A stretch of DNA of 64,000 nt from Actinomycetes bacterium (GCA_021806045.1 JAJZDI010000017.1:1-64000); one strand, 5' to 3'; shown: positions 10,044 through 18,820, counted from the stretch's first letter. Numbers and translations are program-made. Notes: generated by a model from the sequence alone, not told the origin.

Positions 10044-10805
10044 ATGACCGTGGCGCTCCGCGAAGTCGACCGGGCCGACCGGGCCGCGCACGGCCTCGGG
10101 ACGGACCAGCCGGTGGACGTCCTCGTGATCGACGGCGATCCGTCGACGCGGGGCCCGGTGGTGGCCGCGCTCGCCTCCGAGGGGTTCGCCGTCGCCGAGG
10201 CGGTGGACGGTGCCGACGGGCTGCGCCTCCTCGACGAGCGCCGGCCGGCCCTCGTCCTCCTGGACCTGATGCTCCCCGACCAGTCCGGCCTGGCCGTCTT
10301 CCGCCAGATCGGCGCCCGCTGCTCGGTGCCGGTCATCACGGTGACCGACGCCGATGACGAGATCGACGCCGTGCTCTCCCTGGAGGCCGGTGCCGCCGAT
10401 CACGTGACCAAGCCCTTCGGGGTCCGCGAGCTGTCGGCACGGGTCCGTGCCGTGCTCAGGCGGGCCGGGCACCCCTCACATCCCCAGCCCTACCGGTCGC
10501 CGGCCGGCCCCATCTCGGCCGGGCCGCTGGTGCTCGACCCCCTCCGGCGTCTGGTGGAGGTGGACGGTCGCCAGCTCGACCTGGCCCGAAAGGAGTTCGA
10601 CCTGCTCGAACTGCTCGTCGCCGAGCACGACCGGGTGGTGACCCGGGCGCGCTGCCTCGAACTGCTGTGGCCCGAGCGCAGCCGCGGCGACAGCCGCACC
10701 CTCGACACCCACATCAAGCGCCTGCGGAAGAAGATCGAGGTGGACCCGGCCCACCCCGTCCACCTCCTCACCGTCCGGGGAGTCGGGTACCGCTTCAGTC
10801 CGTAG
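10044..10805 (+). CDS. OmpR/PhoB-family response regulator (phosphate island, first copy)
   Basis: 253 aa. Receiver domain: phosphoacceptor Asp in LVLLDLMLPD (about residue 74), Thr in ITVTDA and Lys in VTKPF. Where the family has two consecutive acidic residues this protein reads VIDGD, so one Mg-binding acid is glycine. The DNA-binding winged helix is typical (RKEFDLLELL, SRTLDTHIKRLRKKIE, VRGVGYRF). Start ATG at 10044 chosen; an in-frame ATG at 9963 would add 27 residues. Its promoter carries a PHO box, and pst genes lie next to it, so it is likely a PhoP- or RegX3-type regulator. No kinase gene is adjacent. Confidence 0.88.
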   Translation: MTVALREVDRADRAAHGLGTDQPVDVLVIDGDPSTRGPVVAALASEGFAVAEAVDGADGLRLLDERRPALVLLDLMLPDQSGLAVFRQIGARCSVPVITVTDADDEIDAVLSLEAGAADHVTKPFGVRELSARVRAVLRRAGHPSHPQPYRSPAGPISAGPLVLDPLRRLVEVDGRQLDLARKEFDLLELLVAEHDRVVTRARCLELLWPERSRGDSRTLDTHIKRLRKKIEVDPAHPVHLLTVRGVGYRFSP

Positions 10806-10992
10806 GGGTCCGCCCGCCGCCGCCATCGCCCCTCCCCCTCACGGGTCCAGGCACGCGATCGGGCGGGCCCCTACCGGCTGAGCCGGTCCTCGTCCACGTG
10901 GCGGCACCGGGACGGCGGCTGTGCCCCGCCACGCCGCCGCACCGGTGGCCGCCCGGAGCCGATCCTGGTGCCACCGGAGCAACATGGCGGCG

Positions 10993-11058
10993 GTTCACGA
11001 AACGATCACCTGGCTGTCGCCTTGCGCTCGCGGCCCGTTCACCTTGCCTCCGTACCAT
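10993..11058 (+). promoter_or_regulatory. PHO box (five 11-bp repeats) and -10 of the second response regulator
   Basis: Units GTTCACGAAAC, GATCACCTGGC, TGTCGCCTTGC, GCTCGCGGCCC and GTTCACCTTGC occupy 10993-11047 in exact 11-bp phase (TCAC/TCGC at 10995, 11006, 11017, 11028, 11039). TACCAT at 11053-11058 follows the last GTTCACC by 9 nt. The predicted transcript starts near 11065, at the GGAGGTGA (11066-11073) preceding ATG 11080. Confidence 0.85.
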
Positions 11059-11079
11059 CCGGCGTGGAGGTGACGCGCC

Positions 11080-11895
11080 ATGCCGCCCGGAGACGAACCC
11101 GTCCGCGTCCTGGTCGTCGAGGACGAGGCTTCCTACCGAGAGGCCCTGGCCTCCGGGCTCGCCCGCGAGGGGTTCGCCGTCGAGTTCGCGGCTGACGGGC
11201 GCGAGGCCCTCGACCGCTTCGCCGCCGACCCGCCGGACATCGTCCTCCTCGACCTGCTCCTTCCCGGGCTCCCGGGCACGGAGGTCTGCCGGCGGATGCG
11301 GGAGCTGGCCCCGGTGCCCATCGTCATGGTGTCGGCCGTCGACAGCGAGCTCGACGTCGTGCTCGGCCTGGAGCTCGGTGCGACCGACTACGTCACGAAG
11401 CCGTACCGGATGCGGGAGCTGGTCGCCCGCATCCAGGCCGTACTGCGCCGGGTGGCCCCCGCTGACGGGAGGGCCGGCGACGGGAGGGCCGGCGACGGGA
11501 GGGCCGGGGGCACGGGCAGGGGCAGTGTCAGGGGCACGGTCGACACCCGCCCCGGCGAGGCAGGGGCACGGCTCCTCACCTTCGCGTCCGCCACCGTCGA
11601 TCCGGCGCGCCGTGAGGTGACGGTGGCCGGCTCCCACGTACACCTGTCACGCCGGGAGTTCGACCTCCTCACGCTGCTGCTGTCCCCCGCCGGCCAGGTA
11701 CGGACCCGGGACGAGCTCATCGAGCGGCTGTGGCCCGACCGCGACCTGTCCGACAGTCGGACCCTCGACACCCACATCCACCGGCTCCGGGCCAAGCTCG
11801 AGGGCGATCCCGACGCAGCGGCTGCCATCGTGACCGTCCGGGGCGTCGGCTTCCGGCTCGATCCCGGCCCCCGGCGCCCGGCTCCCCCTGCCTGA
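11080..11895 (+). CDS. OmpR/PhoB-family response regulator (phosphate island, second copy)
   Basis: 271 aa. The receiver is complete: VVEDE acidic pocket (residues 13-16), phosphoacceptor in IVLLDLLLPG (about residue 58), Ser in IVMVSAV and Lys in VTKPY. A linker of about 45 residues containing three DGRAG repeats leads to the winged-helix domain (SRREFDLLTLLL, SDSRTLDTHIHRLRAKLEGD, VRGVGFRL). Strong ribosome binding site GGAGGTGA. It faces the pst operon tail to tail. With its own PHO box it is a good candidate for the phosphate-starvation activator; which of the two regulators does this cannot be told from sequence. Confidence 0.9.
   Translation: MPPGDEPVRVLVVEDEASYREALASGLAREGFAVEFAADGREALDRFAADPPDIVLLDLLLPGLPGTEVCRRMRELAPVPIVMVSAVDSELDVVLGLELGATDYVTKPYRMRELVARIQAVLRRVAPADGRAGDGRAGDGRAGGTGRGSVRGTVDTRPGEAGARLLTFASATVDPARREVTVAGSHVHLSRREFDLLTLLLSPAGQVRTRDELIERLWPDRDLSDSRTLDTHIHRLRAKLEGDPDAAAAIVTVRGVGFRLDPGPRRPAPPA
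11464..11508 (+). repeat. Three tandem 15-bp units inside the response-regulator linker
   Basis: Units at 11464-11478, 11479-11493 and 11494-11508 are identical except for the last base and encode DGRAG three times. The repeat keeps the reading frame and sits between receiver and DNA-binding domains. Confidence 0.95.
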
Positions 11896-11940
11896 AGCGG
11901 CTGGCCGCGACACCCGGCCGCGGCCGGCACGGCACCGCCC

Positions 11941-12867
11941 TCAGCGCACCCCGCTGTTCTCGCTGTGCCGCTGGGTCCGGGCAACCACGATGCGGCTCAG
12001 GATGATGAGCATCACCACCATCACGATCAGGATGAGCGCGGCCTCCGCCGCCAGCCGGTGGGCCGACGCGGCCGGGAGGTTGTAGAAGGTCCACACCGGG
12101 TAGGTGAGGAACGGCACGTTGGCGTGGGTCAGCTGCGCGGTCGGGAACTTGTCCGACCAGCTGGCCGTGTAGAGGAGCGGGGCCGTCTCCCCCAGGGCGA
12201 TGGCCACGGCCACGATGAGCCCGGTGGCGATCCCGGGGAGGGCCGGGCGCAGCACGACCCGCCGGAGGGCGTACCCGGTCGGCATGCCGAGCGCCTCGGA
12301 CCCGTCGCGGTAGGCGGTGGGCACGTTGCGCAGCGCCACCTCTGTCGTCTTCACGATGTAGGGGACGCAGAGCACCGACAGGACGATCCACGCCGCCAGC
12401 AGCGAGAACCCCCAGTGGAAGTGGTAGACGAGTGCGACGTAGCCCACGTAGCCGAGGACGATGGAGGGCACGCCGGCCAGCACCTCCGACGCGCCCCGCA
12501 CGATCGACCCCTCTTTCGCCCCAGAGAACTCGGCCAGGTAGATGCCGCCGGCCACGCCGACGATCCCGGCGATGACGACCACGCCGACGACGATCACCGT
12601 CGTGCCCACGATGGCATTGGCCAGCCCACCGCCATTCGCGCTGGTGGTCGTGGTGGCGAGCACGCTCCAGTGCCAGCCGGCCACACCCTTGCGGACCACG
12701 CCGATGAGCACCCAGGCCACCGGGATGGCCACCAGGGCCGTCATCAGCCCGGCGATCCCCCACAGCACCGTGTTCACGATCCGCCGCCGGGCCATCCGGC
12801 CCGTGGCCACCAGGCCGGACGTGGCCCTGGCCACGGGGACGCCGAGCGGCGCGGAGACGTCCGACAT
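11941..12867 (-). CDS. pstA: Phosphate ABC transporter permease PstA
   Basis: 308 aa with about six membrane helices. Second permease of the high-affinity phosphate importer. The ABC-contact loop is visible (TYRDGSEALGMPTGYALRRVVLRPALPGIATGLIVAVAIALGETAP), with the EAA motif glycine. The ATG at 12867 overlaps the pstC stop by one base (TGATG), so the two are coupled. Last gene of the operon, converging on the second response regulator. Confidence 0.95.
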   Translation of the reverse strand: MSDVSAPLGVPVARATSGLVATGRMARRRIVNTVLWGIAGLMTALVAIPVAWVLIGVVRKGVAGWHWSVLATTTTSANGGGLANAIVGTTVIVVGVVVIAGIVGVAGGIYLAEFSGAKEGSIVRGASEVLAGVPSIVLGYVGYVALVYHFHWGFSLLAAWIVLSVLCVPYIVKTTEVALRNVPTAYRDGSEALGMPTGYALRRVVLRPALPGIATGLIVAVAIALGETAPLLYTASWSDKFPTAQLTHANVPFLTYPVWTFYNLPAASAHRLAAEAALILIVMVVMLIILSRIVVARTQRHSENSGVR

Positions 12868-13943
12868 CAGATCCCCCGCCCCACCGGCAGTGCCACACCC
12901 GCCGACGACCGGCGCACCAGGAACCGTGCCACGACGTTGGCGCTCAGGCTGATCACCATCAGCAGGAGCCCGGCCTCGGCCAGGGTGCCCAGTGCGAACC
13001 CGGTGGCGTCGGACAGCGCGTAGTCGAGCTGGGAGACGATGGTCGCCGCGATGGTGGTCATGGTGGCGTACAGGTTGGCCGGGTTGGCACCGAGGACGGC
13101 CCCGCTGACCATGGCGACCGCCATCGTCTCGCCCAGGGCCCGGCCCAGCCCGAGGATGCAGGCACCGACGAACCCGCTGCGGATCCACCGCAGGTCGACC
13201 CACCGGATGACCTCGGCGTCGGTCATGCCCAGGGCCATGGCGCCCTCACGGGTGCCCCGGGGGACCTGGCGGAGCAGGTCCCGGGTGGTGGCGGCCACGA
13301 TGGGCAGCACCATGATCCCCAGCACAACGCCCGACGGCAGCAGCCCCTCGCCCGATCCCACCGGACCCTTCAGGAACCGGAACGGAGGGACGTCGGGCAC
13401 GTGGGAGGCGATGAAGGGGGACACGTGGTGGACGAGGAACGGGCCCAGGGTGAGGGCACCCCACAGCCCGAAGACCACCGAGGGGATGCCGGCCAGCATC
13501 TCGAGGAACATCCCCACCGCCGACGACAGCCGCTTGGGCAGCTTGTCCACCACCACGAGGGCGGTGCCCAGTGCCACCGGCACGGCGATGAGCATGGCGA
13601 TGGCCGACGACTCGAGGGTGCCGGTGATGAGGGGGAGGGCGCCGTAGCTGGCACCGGCCGGCATCTGCACGCCGTGGGAGATGACCGGTTGGCTGTAGGA
13701 GTTCCCCGGGTTCCACGTGTTGGTGGTGAAGAAGTGCAGCCCGTTCACCGGGATGACCGGCACGGCCTCGAGGGCGAGGACGACGATGACGGCCACCAGG
13801 GCCAGGCCGGGGAGGACGGCGGCGACGCGGGTCGTCCACCGGACCAGTCCCTGGGTGTCGCGGCGGCTCGTGCGCGGGCGCGCCCCATCCCCCGGCGGCT
13901 TGGCCACCGGGGGATGGGTCACGCTGGTGCGTCCGTCGGTCAC
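12867..13943 (-). CDS. pstC: Phosphate ABC transporter permease PstC
   Basis: 358 aa. A basic cytosolic N-terminus of about 35 residues precedes six or more helices. Diagnostic segments are [16 protein letters not shown], the EAA-type loop [27 protein letters not shown] and [16 protein letters not shown]. It forms the membrane channel with PstA. It lies 34 bp downstream of pstS. Confidence 0.95.
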   Translation of the reverse strand: MTDGRTSVTHPPVAKPPGDGARPRTSRRDTQGLVRWTTRVAAVLPGLALVAVIVVLALEAVPVIPVNGLHFFTTNTWNPGNSYSQPVISHGVQMPAGASYGALPLITGTLESSAIAMLIAVPVALGTALVVVDKLPKRLSSAVGMFLEMLAGIPSVVFGLWGALTLGPFLVHHVSPFIASHVPDVPPFRFLKGPVGSGEGLLPSGVVLGIMVLPIVAATTRDLLRQVPRGTREGAMALGMTDAEVIRWVDLRWIRSGFVGACILGLGRALGETMAVAMVSGAVLGANPANLYATMTTIAATIVSQLDYALSDATGFALGTLAEAGLLLMVISLSANVVARFLVRRSSAGVALPVGRGI

Positions 13944-13977
13944 GGTCGGTCGCTACCGGTCAACGGGGGCCGATCCC

Positions 13978-15189
13978 CTACTTGATCGACTCGAGCTGGG
14001 CCTGGGACTGGCCGACCACCTGCACCGGGAGGGGCTGGAAGTTGACCGCGTCCAGGAAGCTGGTTGCGTTGCCCCCGGCCGGGTTGATGGCCCACGAGAG
14101 GAAGGCCTGGATGGCCTTCGCCGTCGTGGCGCTCGACTGCGAGCTGTTCACGATGGCGTACTCGTAGTTGATGATCGGGTAGCCCTGGGGGTTGGTGGTG
14201 CCGTAGATCATCGAGATGGCCCCGTTGGCCGGCGTCGAGTTGGCGAAGCCCGCGGCTTCGGCCTGGATGGTGGAGGAGGTGGGCAACAGGTAGTTGCCGG
14301 ACCCGTTCTTCACCATGGCCTCACCGAGACCGGCCTGCTGCGTGTTGGCGAGGAAGCTGATGCCGATGTAGGCGATGCAGCCCGGGGTCTTCCCGCACTC
14401 GCTGACCATGCCGCCGTTGCCGTTGGCACCGATGGCGCCCGTCACCGGGGGCCAGCTGATGGAGGTGCCGAAGTTGTTGGCGCCCCAGTCGGCCGGGTCG
14501 GACTTCGACAGGTACTGGGAGAACAGGAAGGTGTCACCGCTGCCGTCGGAGCGGTGGAGCGGCACCACGGCGGTCGCCGGCAGGGTGACGCCCGGATTGA
14601 GGGCGGCGATCTGCGGGTCGTTCCACTTGGTGATCTTCCCCTGGTACATCCGTGCCAGCACCGTGCCGTCGAGCTTCAGGTGCGTCGAGGCGGGGATGCC
14701 GGGCAGGTTGTAGTTGATCTGCTGGGCCGAGATGGCCAGCGGGATGTTGAGCAGGGTCGGCGTCTTCGCCAGGTCGGACGACGACAGGTAGGCGTCGGAG
14801 GCGCCGATGGACACGGTGCCCGCCGCCGCCTGCGAGATGCCGGTGCCCGACCCGGTCCCGGCCGTCTGGATGGTGATGTTGCTGTGCAGGCCCGTGTAGG
14901 CGGGGCTCCACTTCTGGAACAGCGGGTACAGCAGGGTGGAGCCCGTCTCGGTCAGGGCAACCGTCGACGTCGGCGGGGCGATGATCGTCGGCGCAGCCGG
15001 CGCGGCCGTCGTCGAGGGCGCCTTGGCTGCGGCGCTGGTGGACGACGACGTCGAGCTCGACGAGCAGGCGGCGAGCAGCAGACCGGCGGCGGCCGTCACT
15101 GCCGCCACGGCCATGGGCCGGGCGAACCGGCGGCGTGCCGACGTCGGGGGCTGCATGGCAGCCGGGTCCTGCGGGGTGGTGACGTCCAT
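13978..15189 (-). CDS. pstS: Phosphate-binding lipoprotein PstS
   Basis: 403 aa. Signal peptide with lipobox LLAAC (cysteine about residue 42), then a Ser/Thr-rich tether. The binding-protein fold shows TETGSTLLYPLFQKW, TAGTGSGTGISQA, IGASDAYLSSSD, KITKWNDPQIAALNPG and HRSDGSGDTFLFSQYL, matching phosphate-contacting loops of PstS. It captures extracytoplasmic phosphate for PstCAB. ATG 15189 preferred, with AAAGGAG upstream at a slightly long spacing. A possible weak internal promoter lies upstream, with one pair of CAC motifs 11 bp apart. Confidence 0.95.
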   Translation of the reverse strand: MDVTTPQDPAAMQPPTSARRRFARPMAVAAVTAAAGLLLAACSSSSTSSSTSAAAKAPSTTAAPAAPTIIAPPTSTVALTETGSTLLYPLFQKWSPAYTGLHSNITIQTAGTGSGTGISQAAAGTVSIGASDAYLSSSDLAKTPTLLNIPLAISAQQINYNLPGIPASTHLKLDGTVLARMYQGKITKWNDPQIAALNPGVTLPATAVVPLHRSDGSGDTFLFSQYLSKSDPADWGANNFGTSISWPPVTGAIGANGNGGMVSECGKTPGCIAYIGISFLANTQQAGLGEAMVKNGSGNYLLPTSSTIQAEAAGFANSTPANGAISMIYGTTNPQGYPIINYEYAIVNSSQSSATTAKAIQAFLSWAINPAGGNATSFLDAVNFQPLPVQVVGQSQAQLESIK

Positions 15190-15316
15190 GGTGGACGGTG
15201 CTCCTTTCGGTAGGGGATGCGGTGAGATCGCTGTGTTCAGGGGCGCGCCGGGCCAAGCGTTCGGCACAGATGCGGCGTTCCCTCCGGTTCAGGTCAGGTG
15301 GCGGTGTGGGGCTGGC

Positions 15317-16201
15317 TCAGCCGAACCTTCCGGTGACGTACTGGCGGGTGGCCTCGGAGGCGGGCTGCTCGAAGACCTGCTCGGTCTCGCCCGCCTCGGC
15401 CAGCCGGCCCTCGAAGAAGAAGGCCGTCCGGTCGGACAGCCTCCTGGCCTGGGCCAGGTTGTGGGTGACGATGACGATGGTGATGCCGGGCGACAGCGTG
15501 CGCAGCAGGTGCTCGACCGCCTCGGTGGAGACGGGGTCGAGCGACGACGTCGGCTCGTCGAGGAGGAGGACGTCGGGCTCGACGGCGAGGGCCCGCGCCA
15601 GGCACAGGAGCTGCTGCTGGCCGCCCGAGAGCCGGAAGGGCGACGACCCGAGGCGGTCGGCCACCGCGTCCCACAGGCCTACTTCACGCAGGCGGGTCTC
15701 GGTGATGTCGCGCAGCTTGTTGCGGGGTGCCAGGCGGTGGGCCTTCACGCCGGCCACGACGTTCTCGTGGATGGACAGCGGGAACGGGTTGGGGCGCTGG
15801 AACAGCATGCCGACACGCCGGCGCACCACCAGCGGATCGGCCGAGGGTGCGTAGAGGTCGTCGCCGAAGAGGGTGAAGGTGCCGGTGCGCCGGAAGCCCG
15901 GCACCCGGTCGTTCATGCGGTTGAGGGAACGGAGGAAGGTGGTCTTGCCGCACCCGGTCGGACCGACCAGTGCGGTGATGGTGCCGGCCGGGAACTCGAG
16001 GTCGACCCCCGAGAGCACCGTCTTGTCGCCGAAGGACAGGGAGACGTCGTGCGCCGACATCGCCGTCCCGGACTCGGGTGCCGGCGCCGGCTTCGGTGCC
16101 GCTGCGCTCCCGGCGACGGGTGCGGGCACCTGCAGGTGCAGGTTGTGGCCGGGGGTGCGGGCCGTGTCGGGTTCCGTCAGCTCATGCATCGCATTCACCA
16201 T
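15317..16201 (-). CDS. pstB: Phosphate ABC transporter ATPase PstB
   Basis: 294 aa. Walker A GPTGCGKT (about residues 89-96), Q-loop FQRPNPFPLS, signature LSGGQQQ, Walker B VLLLDEPTSSLD and switch histidine VTHN are all intact. About 45 extra N-terminal Pro/Ala-rich residues precede the usual start. It powers phosphate import. The gene comes first in the operon, unlike the usual pstSCAB order. ATG 16201 sits 8 nt after a TACGAT -10, so translation may begin at the very 5' end of the mRNA; ATG at 16189 is an alternative. Confidence 0.95.
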   Translation of the reverse strand: MVNAMHELTEPDTARTPGHNLHLQVPAPVAGSAAAPKPAPAPESGTAMSAHDVSLSFGDKTVLSGVDLEFPAGTITALVGPTGCGKTTFLRSLNRMNDRVPGFRRTGTFTLFGDDLYAPSADPLVVRRRVGMLFQRPNPFPLSIHENVVAGVKAHRLAPRNKLRDITETRLREVGLWDAVADRLGSSPFRLSGGQQQLLCLARALAVEPDVLLLDEPTSSLDPVSTEAVEHLLRTLSPGITIVIVTHNLAQARRLSDRTAFFFEGRLAEAGETEQVFEQPASEATRQYVTGRFG

Positions 16202-16209
16202 CGATGCGG

Positions 16210-16297
16210 ATCGTACGGAGGCGAGGTGAACGGGCGGTCATCGCCAGGTGTCCGGAAGGTGAACCGGGACTGAATTGTTGTTGAAGGCCATCTGACC
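16210..16297 (-). promoter_or_regulatory. PHO box array and -10 of the pstBSCA operon
   Basis: On the minus strand four clear 11-bp units lie at 16221-16264: GTTCACCTTCC, GGACACCTGGC, GATGACCGCCC and GTTCACCTCGC. Three weaker units upstream keep the same phase up to 16297 (ATTCAGTCCCG, CTTCAACAACA, GGTCAGATGGC). The last GTTCACC is followed after 9 nt by TACGAT (16210-16215), the same geometry as at the two response-regulator promoters. Confidence 0.87.
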
Positions 16298-16415
16298 AGG
16301 GATTTCACCGCCGCCAGCCCGATGATGCGGGCTCGGTCGGCACGGCCGCTCCCGGCGGCGGCGCCGGCGGCGGGACCTCCGGGCGGCGGGCGGCCGGAAT
16401 ACCCGTGCACCCGTG

Positions 16416-16433
16416 TCGTTGTATCTACAACGA
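16416..16433 (+). promoter_or_regulatory. Perfect 18-bp palindrome over the lon start
   Basis: TCGTTGTA-TC-TACAACGA is an 8-2-8 perfect inverted repeat ending on the A of the lon ATG. It covers a possible -10 (TATCTA, 16422-16427). It looks like an operator; it does not match the HAIR (HspR) consensus or the actinobacterial LexA box as I know them. Confidence 0.7.
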
Positions 16434-18820
16434 TGTCACGACCACTTGGAGATCCGGTGAACGACGAGACCACGCTGACCCTGCCCCTGCTGCCCCTCAC
16501 CTCGGGGGTCGTGCTGCCGGGCATGGTCCTCACCCTCGCCCTCGAGACGGACGAGGCCCGTGCCGCGCTCGACGCCGCCTCGTCGGCCGGCGGGCGCTTC
16601 GTCATCGTCCCCAAGGTGGAGGGCCGCTTCGCCACCGTCGGCGTCGTCGCCGAGGTGGTGGAGCGCGGCGACCTCCCCGGCGGCCTGCAGGCGGCTGCGA
16701 TCCGCGGCGTGGAGCGCGCCGTCCTCGGCTCGGCCGTGCCGGGGACGGGGCGGGCCCTGTGGGTCGAGTCCTCACCGGTGGTGGAGGGCGAACCGGACGA
16801 ACGCGCCCAGCAACTGGCCCGCGAGTACCGGGCCGTGCTGGAGAACATCCTCGAGTCGCGGGGGGCCGGCGGGCTGGCCGCCCGGCTGCGGGACCTGTCC
16901 GAGCCGGGCCGCATCGCCGACGTCGCCGGGTACTCGCCCGACCTCACCGACGCGCAGAAGGTCCAGGTCCTCGAGAGCCTGGACGTCACCGCCCGGCTCG
17001 AGCTGGTACTGGGCTGGGCCCGTGAGGTCCTGGCCGACCTGACCCTGCGGGAGCGGATCCGGTCCGATGTGGAGGAGGGGATGGAGCGCACCCAACGCGA
17101 GTTCCTCCTGCGGCGCCAGCTGGAGGCCATCCGCAAGGAGTTGGGCGAGCTGGACGACGGGGAGGGCGGTGACGACGTGTCCGACCGGCTGGCCTCGCGT
17201 GACCTGCCCGACGCGGTCCGGACCGCCGTCGACCGGGAGCTGGCCAAGCTGGAGCGCACCAGCGAGCAGAGCCCGGAGCACGGCTGGATCCACACCTGGC
17301 TGGAGACCGTGGCCGACCTGCCGTGGGGCATCACCTCCGAGGACCGCCTGGACGTCTCCGAGGCATCGGCCATCCTCGACGAGGACCACGACGGCCTCCC
17401 GGACGTGAAGGAGCGGATCCTCGAGCACCTGGCCGTGCGGGCGCTCCGTGCCCGGCGGGGGCTCGCCCCGGTGGAGGGGCGCGGCAGCGGTGCCATCCTC
17501 GCCCTGGTCGGGCCCCCGGGCGTGGGCAAGACGTCCCTCGGCGCGTCCGTGGCCCGGGCGCTCGGCCGGTCCTTCGTGCGGGTCTCGCTCGGCGGGGTGC
17601 GCGACGAGGCGGAGATCCGGGGCCACCGCCGGACGTACGTGGGCGCCCAGCCGGGCCGGTTGGTGCGCGCGCTCCGCGAGGCGGGGACGATGAACCCGGT
17701 GGTCCTCCTCGACGAGGTGGACAAGCTGGGCAGCGACTTCCGGGGCGACCCGGCCGCCGCCCTCCTCGAGGTGCTCGACCCGGCCCAGAACCACACCTTC
17801 CGTGACCACTACCTCGAGGTGGACCTCGACCTGTCCGACGTGTTGTTCCTGGCCACCGCGAACGTGGTCGAGACCGTTCCCGGGCCGCTGCTCGACCGCA
17901 TGGAGGTCATCCGCATCGACGGCTACACCGAGGCCGAGAAGGTGGCCATCGCCCGCAACCACCTCCTCGGACGCCAGGCCGCACTGGCCGGTCTGGTCGA
18001 CGGGGAGCTCGATGTGACCGACGACGCCCTGGCCGCCATCATCGCCGACCACACCCGCGAAGCGGGCGTGCGCGCCCTCGAGCGGGAGCTCGGGCGCCTG
18101 GCCCGCAAGGTGGCCACCCGGCTGGCGTCAGGCACCATCGAGGCGCCCGTCGCCGTCGGCGCCGGGGAGGTGACCGGATGGCTCGGCCGCCCCCGGTTCT
18201 TCTTCGAGGCGGGCGACCGGACCGCGGTCCCCGGGGTCGCCACCGGCCTGGCCGTCACCGGCAATGGCGGGGATGTCCTGTTCGTCGAGGCCACCCTGGT
18301 CGACGGGCCGGGCGGGCTCACCCTCACCGGCCAGCTGGGCGACGTGATGAAGGAGTCGGCGGAGATCGCCCTGTCCTATGTCCGCTCCCACGCCACCGAG
18401 CTCGGTGTCGACGCCTCCGCGCTGACCGGCTCCCACGTCCACCTCCACGTGCCGGCCGGCGCGGTGCCGAAGGACGGGCCCTCGGCGGGGGTGACGATGG
18501 TCAGCGCCCTGGTGTCGCTCCTGACGGGGCACCACGTCCGCCCGTCGGTGGGCATGACGGGCGAGGTCACCCTCCAGGGGCGCGTGCTCCCCATCGGCGG
18601 CGTGAAGCAGAAGGTCCTGGCCGCCCATCGGGCCGGGTTGACCGACGTCGTCCTGCCGGCGAGGAACGGTCCGGACCTGGAGGACGTGCCCGAGGCGGTC
18701 CGTGAGTCGATGACCTTCCACCTGGCCGCGGACGTGACCGACGTGCTCGCCGCCGCTCTGGTGCGTTCGGGCGGTGCCGCCCCGGAGGTCCTGCCGGCCG
18801 AGGCCGGCGTCGCCGCCTGA
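16433..18820 (+). CDS. lon: ATP-dependent protease Lon
   Basis: 795 aa, full length. N-terminal substrate domain (LPLLPLTSGVVLPGMVL), AAA+ module with Walker A GPPGVGKTS (about residue 360) and Walker B VVLLDEVDK, and C-terminal protease domain with catalytic Ser in KDGPSAGVTM (about 684) and Lys in GGVKQKVLAAHRAG (about 726). It degrades misfolded and regulatory proteins in the cytosol. The ATG at 16433 is directly preceded by the palindrome, with no ribosome binding site, so leaderless initiation is likely. An upstream in-frame ATG at 16322 would add low-complexity sequence. Confidence 0.97.
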   Translation: MSRPLGDPVNDETTLTLPLLPLTSGVVLPGMVLTLALETDEARAALDAASSAGGRFVIVPKVEGRFATVGVVAEVVERGDLPGGLQAAAIRGVERAVLGSAVPGTGRALWVESSPVVEGEPDERAQQLAREYRAVLENILESRGAGGLAARLRDLSEPGRIADVAGYSPDLTDAQKVQVLESLDVTARLELVLGWAREVLADLTLRERIRSDVEEGMERTQREFLLRRQLEAIRKELGELDDGEGGDDVSDRLASRDLPDAVRTAVDRELAKLERTSEQSPEHGWIHTWLETVADLPWGITSEDRLDVSEASAILDEDHDGLPDVKERILEHLAVRALRARRGLAPVEGRGSGAILALVGPPGVGKTSLGASVARALGRSFVRVSLGGVRDEAEIRGHRRTYVGAQPGRLVRALREAGTMNPVVLLDEVDKLGSDFRGDPAAALLEVLDPAQNHTFRDHYLEVDLDLSDVLFLATANVVETVPGPLLDRMEVIRIDGYTEAEKVAIARNHLLGRQAALAGLVDGELDVTDDALAAIIADHTREAGVRALERELGRLARKVATRLASGTIEAPVAVGAGEVTGWLGRPRFFFEAGDRTAVPGVATGLAVTGNGGDVLFVEATLVDGPGGLTLTGQLGDVMKESAEIALSYVRSHATELGVDASALTGSHVHLHVPAGAVPKDGPSAGVTMVSALVSLLTGHHVRPSVGMTGEVTLQGRVLPIGGVKQKVLAAHRAGLTDVVLPARNGPDLEDVPEAVRESMTFHLAADVTDVLAAALVRSGGAAPEVLPAEAGVAA

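Noticed and set aside
11914-11927. 14-bp perfect palindrome between the second response regulator and pstA as a terminator
   Set aside because: It has no loop and no T-run on either strand; in such GC-rich DNA it may be chance.
15190-15316. PHO box before pstS
   Set aside because: Only one pair of CAC motifs is in 11-bp phase and the distance to a TACCGA hexamer is 8 rather than 9 nt; not strong enough to call.
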